Below are positions 58,091 through 64,000 of a stretch of DNA of 64,000 nucleotides, one piece after another. The position numbers and the translations under genes are program-made. How positions within the stretch are numbered: position 1 is the first letter of the stretch; each line of letters opens with the position of its first letter. Source of the DNA: Acephala macrosclerotiorum (taxonomy: Eukaryota > Ascomycota > Leotiomycetes > Helotiales > Mollisiaceae); NCBI GenBank assembly GCA_014904845.1, contig MU119213.1, forward strand, positions 496,001 through 560,000. Direction: 5' to 3'. The notes under the pieces are model-generated. The model ran no database searches. It worked only from the letters and a program-made list of their open reading frames with translations, and was not told the origin of the DNA.

Positions 58091-59902
58091 ATGGATATAA
58101 AAGGAGAATATCTACCTGAGGGTGAGGGTGACCATATTTCCCAGCTTGCATTTACTGCTGTTGCGGCACCAGGTCCAGGATCCAATGACGAATCGCCAAC
58201 TCCCCACCATCCATATGAGATAAAAGATCTCGATCAGTATATCCCTGTTGGAGCGCCAGCAACAAAGAAGGAGGTCATATCCTACTACGCCTATTATGCT
58301 GGGAACAATGGCATTGGATCTTTCCAATAGTTAGTACAAAAATGCACATTTGCCCAGAGTAGTACTAATTATCTTTAACAGCTCCAACCTTCTCTTCCAG
58401 AACTTGATTTATCAAGCTGGATTCAATCCAAATGTTGAACCTCTTGGTAGTTCATCCTGCGATGTCGACCCAACTGCGCCTTGCCATGTGTTTTGGGGAG
58501 GGGGAAATAAGACGAAAGCATACACATCTGTTATCTTGATTGGAAATGGCTTGACATTCCTTGCACAAGCACTTCTCTTCATTGGAATCGGCAGTCTCGC
58601 AGACTTCGGCAATTGGAATCCATGGGTCGTGAGAGGCTTTTCGGTAACCTGTTGGGCTTTTGAATTCGGATTTCTTGGTGTAAAGACGGCTTCGAAGTGG
58701 CGGATAGCTATGGCCTTATATATCTTAAGCAGTAAGTTTCTCCGCGTTCCAAATCACCTACCGCTTCCGCAAAATTTGTCTGACATGTACTTTGCACAGG
58801 CATAACATTCTGGGCATCTTACGTCTTTTTCAATGCGATCTTCCCCAAACTTGCGCACGACCTTCCGGAAGCTCGAAAAGCCCGAGAGGATTTCCTAAAC
58901 GGCAGCATAAACGAAGAAGAGTTCGAGCGTAAGTGCTCAATGGCACGGTCGAAGATCATGAACATCAGTTACGTATGGAACAATATCGGATTCACGGTCT
59001 GCGGAGCTCTCTCCCTAGCTGCCCTCGTGGGCATCGGTGCGAATGAGTCTACAGAACAGAACAATTGGGGATACTCTGTTTGTGTAGCTGTCTGCACAGG
59101 CTTCTGGATCATCTTCGCTATTCCATGGTTTCTATGGGAGAAAAAACGCCCTGGACCGAAACTACCGGCTGGAGACAACTACCTGACATTTGGTTTCAAG
59201 CAAACCTGGTTTGCAGCGAAGCAAGCATGGACCTTGAAGCAGACTTTCTTCTACTTGATTGCATTCTTCTTGCTCGCCGACGGCATCAATACCACAATCA
59301 CTCTCGTCAGCATCAATCAAACACAAGTGGTAGCTTTCAGTGCGACTAAAAATACATATCTGATCATGGTACAAGGAGGATCCACTGCAGTCGGTGTCTT
59401 TGGCGCATACTACATCCAGAAGCTCTTCAACCTCCGGACTAAGACTATGCTTCAATGGCTGAATGGTGGCTGCGTGCTAATTTCGTTGTGGGGTATGCCC
59501 GGAATCTGGACGACAGAATTTGGATACCACAACCTCTGGGAATTCTGGTTCTATAACGCACAATACGGATTCACATTGGGAGCCCAATTCTCGTACGGTC
59601 AAGCCTTCATGGCTGAGCTCGTGCCTCGTGGAAGGGAATACATGTTTTTCAGTCTGTTGGGCATCGTCTCGAAAGGTTCAGCCTGGATTGGTCCTATTGT
59701 AGCAAGTGCTATCGTGGATCATAATGGCAATCAGTGGACGGCATATCCATGGGCAGCTGCTTTGACGTTTTTCCCCTTTATTGGTATATTTTTCATCAGC
59801 GAAGTCAAGAGCAGGAAAGAGTGCGCCGAGTATCTTGCAAGGGAGGCTTCAGGCTTGCGGAAGGTCACTGATGACCAGCAGTCTGCCGACAAAGAACTTT
59901 GA
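58091..59902 (+). CDS. Atg22-like major-facilitator transporter
   Basis: Exons 58091-58329, 58382-58731 and 58800-59902 give 563 residues. The N-terminal 60 residues are hydrophilic. About 11-12 membrane helices follow, split by a cytosolic loop (residues 215-245, ARKAREDFLNGSINEEEFER). The block NKTKAYTSVILIGNGLTFLA and the helix order are typical of fungal Atg22-family proteins, some of which export amino acids from the vacuole while many others are of unknown substrate. The paired RxxRExMFFSLLGIVSKG-type motif (RGREYMFFSLLGIVSKG) near residue 470 is also seen in this family. It is divergent from the hydantoinase, so transport of a substrate or product of that enzyme is a reasonable inference. 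Confidence 0.85.
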
Positions 59903-61388
59903 ACTTTAAAATACATACATTGACGATTTCTAATGGTAACTATAAGTAGCCTGGTAGACGGTATATGCAGTATATATAATCGACTTCCTTTCCAAGTCTT
60001 CATTGCTTGTGATATCATACAGCATCGGACTCGGTGCTTGAACAGGTCCAGCGGGTGTCGCAGCTCGGATGCTGCTGAACGAGATGCCCAAAAAGCCACA
60101 GCGGTGAACGTCGTCATTTCCATTATCCTCATGTTTCTGTCTCACACAATGTCTTATTTTTGTCACTCTGTGTGTCTCTGTGCCTCTCAAACAATGGTCA
60201 GGTGAATCCTAAGTTCCTGGTGGGGAAACGGCCCGCGTAAGCTGAAAGGTGAGGCGGTCGCTGATCGTAAAAGCAAGCAATCGTAAAAGCAAGCAATGTA
60301 AAAGCAAGCAATCGCAATGCAAATCATACAGAACCCGCTTTTCAGCAGCGGATTCGATCTTCAAAATGAGGCTGCAGCTCGGGCCTCATTCAGAGATTTG
60401 ATAGAAAATGCGACAGAGACAACGGGAAACATTGGAGCGAAAGGAGTTCGTTTGGAAGTCCATCAACCCTCACTCTTCGCTCGCCATGGAATCCTTACTG
60501 GAGGTTTCCGTTGACAGGAAAGCGAGCCGTAAGGTGTCCTGGGCTTCTCACGGGCGTGCCAATAACAGCGATTTCGAGGAGCGAGAGCAGATCGGCGATG
60601 AGAACCCTAGAATTGACTAGATATTTACAAGCCATTGAAATCACATCGTAGGATTTTAGGGGCATTAAGGTTTGGAGCGTAGACCAATTGCTCACTGCAC
60701 CGAATTTCCCAAGTCGTTTGGAAGAGAAAGCCACTTGACGATACGCAAAAGGGTCAAAGGAGGGAGTTCCGCAACCCAACCACTCAGACGCTCCATCGCG
60801 CTGTGTGCGCCCACGGCGCAGTCACAAACATCAGCAGTTGGAGAAGTCTTGGAATCTGATTGAAGCCACCGGGGAAACAGAGGCTGGCCGAGAAGTGCCT
60901 CCGAAGCCATATTCCAGCCCGGAAACGAGACCTCGGGACAGCTACCGCTTCCATCTTGGTGCAGCAAGCCAGCGAGATATATTCGTTTTCCCTCCACCTC
61001 CCTCTGTCTCTCCACGAGTCTCGCAATCCCCGTACCGCCACGTGAAGAACCCCAGCTCCCGAACCATCCCAGAACACATCGAGCGCCTCCTGGTCAAGAA
61101 GGCTTCGAAGAAGGGTTCAAAGAAGGCCTTCTTATTGGTTCCGACGTGCGCTTTTCATAATTCGGCCCCACTTCCCTATCAGGTCTGCATTCCACGGAGT
61201 CGTTGGCTGATCGTCAAGGCCGGCAATTAATCAGCCCTCACAAAGAAACTTTAGTTCAACACGACTGCCTCGAGTCCACTGTTATACACCCTCCTCGACG
61301 CGACACGACACGTCCACCACCATCGCAGTCCCCATAATGAAAGGGACATGGTCGCTGGATAACCTTTGAGGACGACAACTCGAGTAAC
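59903..61388. other. intergenic with short tandem repeat
   Basis: About 1.5 kb between the transporter and the Zn2Cys6 gene. A three-copy direct repeat lies at 60266-60312. The frame at 60805-61230 overlaps antisense frames of similar length and shows no family signature. Confidence 0.4.
60266..60312 (+). repeat. 15-16-base tandem repeat, three copies
   Basis: The unit CGTAAAAGCAAGCAAT occurs twice exactly (60266-60281, 60282-60297) and a third time lacking its first base (60298-60312). Confidence 0.9.
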
Positions 61389-63009
61389 ATGGCGCCGGGA
61401 GTGGGCATCAAACAACCCGTGCCGCGGACGAGGACAGGTGAAAACGACCCATCTGAGCCTTGGCATCTACAACAACTGACAGACCTTAGGTTGTCTGACT
61501 TGTCGGAAACGCAAAGTGAAGTGCGATGAATTGAAGCCTATTTGTGGCCGGTGTTCAAGACTCCAAAGAGAATGCAAGTGGAGCGACGACCTTCAGGTTA
61601 TCCCTCTCGCGCGGGGGAGGGCTCCACCGGGTTCCTCTACCATCTCACCAACAGAACCAACTCTCCAAATCACCAGCGCCTCTGGCCAAAACTTTGTTGT
61701 CGAGTTTCCCAATGTCGACAGAGGGACTGTGTTCTTCATCCATCACTTCATCACGTTTTGTTCGCGCTTTCTTGCATATTCAAATGACAATGAAGGGAAT
61801 CCATTCCAAGTCGAATTGGTCCCCGGAGGATCATCCTCACCAGCTTTACTACACTCTATGGCGGCTCTTGCTGCAGGTCATCTAGCAAGGGTCCAGAAGC
61901 AACATGAAATCACGGCTGCCAACCACTATACAATAGCACTTCGGGAGCTAAACTCATGCCTATCAGACCCAGAAGTCGCGCGTTCAGATTCGACGCTTGG
62001 TGCATGTCTACTCCTATGTGTATACGAGGTAAGTTGGTACAGAATGCGCTTAAACCTAGAAAATCAACTGATATTCTGCTCCAGATATCACATTCCGATA
62101 CTTCTCTCTGGCTAGAACATCTGCAGGGTGCAAGAGACTTGATTTTGTTCAGAGGCGGACCAAGAACGACAGATTATCTGACACGATTCTTTTCCTTCCT
62201 GGATATCTCGGGCTCAATGTCATCTGGCGGTGGTCCACTGCTTGAAGGCAACTATTGGCTTGACGATCCAACTGAAGACCCAAATGGCTTCAAAGGCTCT
62301 GATCGCAACTGGCCATATTACGATTCAGACCATGTAATGGTCAACCATTTCCACCAACTGATGGTCTTCATGGCCAGACTCTCGCGACTCTCTGCAGAAT
62401 CAATGAGCGATACAGGAAGCCAATACCCCAAAGTGATTGCTGAGAAAGCAACCCAGATCCACTCTGACCTTTTAACGTGGTGGCAGAACTGCCCGGATGA
62501 ACTACGAAACCAGAGCAACGACTGGCGACGACAGCTACGTCCTCGTAAACTCACCGTTCCCGAAACTTTAGAGGAAGAAGCATTCTCCAGCACCCGCTCA
62601 TGCGTTCAAGCATGTGTCATATATCTCAATCACATCCTCGATCCCATGGGCCACGAACCGCAGAAGCAGGAAGTCATAGATGCGATCAGTGATATCTTAG
62701 CTATCGCAGCGGAAACACCAGAAGGATACGGCTTAGAGATGGGTCAATATTGGGGTCTCTTCATGGCTGGTGTTGCGGTGTTCAATGACGAAGTTGCGGA
62801 AGATCTCATCCGGCGCAAGTTGAAAGCCGACACCAGTATCAGTATTTACGTGAGTACTCTTCGGGACAGTTGAGCTCAAAGCGCTGATTCAAGTATAGCA
62901 CGCTGATCGACCTCTTGACTTGCTCGAAATCCTATGGAAGAGGCAGCATCAATACGGCACAAAATATGATTGGAGACAGGTGCAGATCCAGATGGGTATA
63001 CAGATGTAG
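61389..63009 (+). CDS. Zn2Cys6 fungal transcription factor
   Basis: Exons 61389-61437, 61490-62028, 62085-62849 and 62899-63009 give 487 residues from ATG 61389 (MAPGVGIKQPV). The first intron splits a Gly codon just before the binuclear cluster, CLTCRKRKVKCDELKPICGRC, followed by SRLQRECKW. This six-cysteine motif with its basic stretch defines Gal4-type regulators. The rest resembles the Fungal_trans_2 middle homology region, with LLHSMAALAAGHLAR, LLLCVYE and QLMVFMARLSRL helices. The last exon codes DRPLDLLEILWKRQ and ends MGIQM. It sits next to the EasG-like reductase and near the hydantoinase/transporter pair, so it could control either, but the target is not evident. Confidence 0.85.
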
Positions 63010-63381
63010 GATTCTTCCCCCCCGAAGCCGTTCCGAGTCAAAATTACTGACATTTGGTTCTAGCTTCATCCTAGCGTGAGGATACGAACATTGAATTTTG
63101 TGCGACGCCACCATACAGAGGAGATCATCGTTCGAGCGATGCCGTGATAACTCAGCAAGAGCTCACGATTAGGGCTTCGGGGCTTCGTGATGCACGGTCG
63201 GATTTTGTACCGGCTTAGCTCCGGTGCCTTGCAGATGGCCTCCGAGTCGTCCCAGGTGTGAGATTACACGTGGTTGTGGCTTATATAACACCTCACTCTC
63301 GTGGTGTCTCAGCCATCTCGCACGAAGGGTCGAACATTGTCTCTGTTCAGAACAACACTTTGGCTTGTGGAAGCATCAACT
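63010..63381. promoter_or_regulatory. promoter of the EasG-like gene
   Basis: This 372-base spacer separates the regulator's stop from the start of the final gene. It includes a TATATAA-like element near 63280. No other gene is seen. Confidence 0.4.
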
Positions 63382-64000
63382 ATGTCTTCGAAACCAACCA
63401 CAGGAAGCTTCCTCCTCACTGGCGGAACCGGTAAGATATCGAGTCGTATCGCTCCGCTTCTGTCCGCGAACGGCAACCATATTTTCCTCGCCTCTCGCTC
63501 CGGCACTTCACCAAACCTTCCGCATTGCAAAGGCGTGAAGTTTGACTGGCTTGATGCAAACACTTACAACACTCCCTTTGAGAATGCTTCCATCACGGCG
63601 GCGTTCCTCGTGGCGCCACCAATCCTGGACTGCGTGTCGGTCATGAAGGAATTCATTGACCTTGCTGTGAAAAAAGGCGTCAAGAGGTTTGTGCTTCTGA
63701 GTGCTAGCGTACAGGAGGAGGGAGATGGACCTATCATGGCACAGGTTTCTGATTATGTGAAGAATCTGGGGGTTGAGTATGCAATATTGAAGCCGACTTG
63801 GTTTATGCGTAAGTTCACCTCAACTTCGATTCCTCCAATCTCCTACAAGGAGCTGGCACTGACAGCACTCCAGAGAACTTCTCAGAAGTCGGACATCTAC
63901 CAACAATCCGTGACCAAGACAGAATCATCTCTGCCACTGGTCAAGGAAAGCTGCCTTTTGTTTCGGCCGATGACATTGCAGCCGTGGCATTCAGAGCCCT
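63382..64000 (+). CDS. NmrA/EasG-type NAD(P)-binding reductase, partial
   Basis: The window ends inside this gene. Exon 1 is 63382-63808 and exon 2 begins at 63874, after a 65-nt intron splitting a Gln codon. About 184 residues are visible. The start MSSKPTTGSFLLTGGTGKIS carries the extended Rossmann motif GGTGKIS, followed by FLASRSG. VKRFVLLSASVQEEG and LKPTWFMQNFSEV are the active-site region features of atypical SDRs of the NmrA type. The pattern (LPTIRDQDRIISATGQGKLPFVSADDIA in outline) fits the EasG/agroclavine-dehydrogenase-like subfamily, widespread in fungi far beyond ergot alkaloid makers, so no pathway is implied. Confidence 0.8.
   Translation, partial: MSSKPTTGSFLLTGGTGKISSRIAPLLSANGNHIFLASRSGTSPNLPHCKGVKFDWLDANTYNTPFENASITAAFLVAPPILDCVSVMKEFIDLAVKKGVKRFVLLSASVQEEGDGPIMAQVSDYVKNLGVEYAILKPTWFMRKFTSTSIPPISYKELALTALQRTSQKSDIYQQSVTKTESSLPLVKESCLLFRPMTLQPWHSEP

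Noticed and set aside
60805..61230. 141-residue frame before the Zn2Cys6 gene
   Set aside because: There is no signature and an overlapping antisense frame (60692-61015) is equally long.

Overview
The window looks like nuclear DNA of a filamentous ascomycete (Pezizomycotina). Nearly all genes carry short GT-AG introns of about 45-100 nt, intergenic spacers are AT-poor, and the gene set is typical: Zn2Cys6 and C2H2 regulators, MED15, an Abo1/Yta7-type AAA ATPase, a Whi5/Nrm1-like repressor, GH43 and GH17 genes, and an EasG/NmrA-type reductase. A leotiomycete-like lineage is my guess only. Exon boundaries were built by hand from splice signals and reading-frame continuity. I saw no tRNA, rRNA, CRISPR array or intact transposon.

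Region 1-24 kb is mostly housekeeping: a C2H2 factor (2.7-5.2 kb), a METTL21-type methyltransferase, an unknown nuclear-type protein divergent from an LMBR1 protein, a CorA-like membrane protein, an EF-hand protein divergent from an Afi1/DENN protein, S-formylglutathione hydrolase, RPB6 head-to-head with TFIIIA, and a Whi5/Nrm1-like repressor.

Region 24-29 kb is an eroded nitrogen-acquisition locus. A DUR3-like urea transporter relic with a large internal deletion lies divergent from an M20-family (carbamoylase/allantoate-amidohydrolase-like) gene broken by stop codons. At least four GATA-factor core sites lie between them.

Region 31-49 kb holds MED15, an SDR, a small secreted repeat protein with dibasic sites and a C-terminal membrane segment (the most unusual gene here), the large AAA ATPase/bromodomain protein, and a secreted GH43 enzyme.

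Region 49-64 kb holds an unexplained coding-like remnant, a dead GH17 glucanase, an intact 11-exon hydantoinase/oxoprolinase-DUF917 fusion divergent from an Atg22-like MFS transporter, a Zn2Cys6 regulator, and the start of an EasG-like reductase cut by the window edge. With the 24-29 kb relics, this suggests a once larger set of cyclic-amide/ureide catabolism genes, part decayed and part retained. That link is inference.
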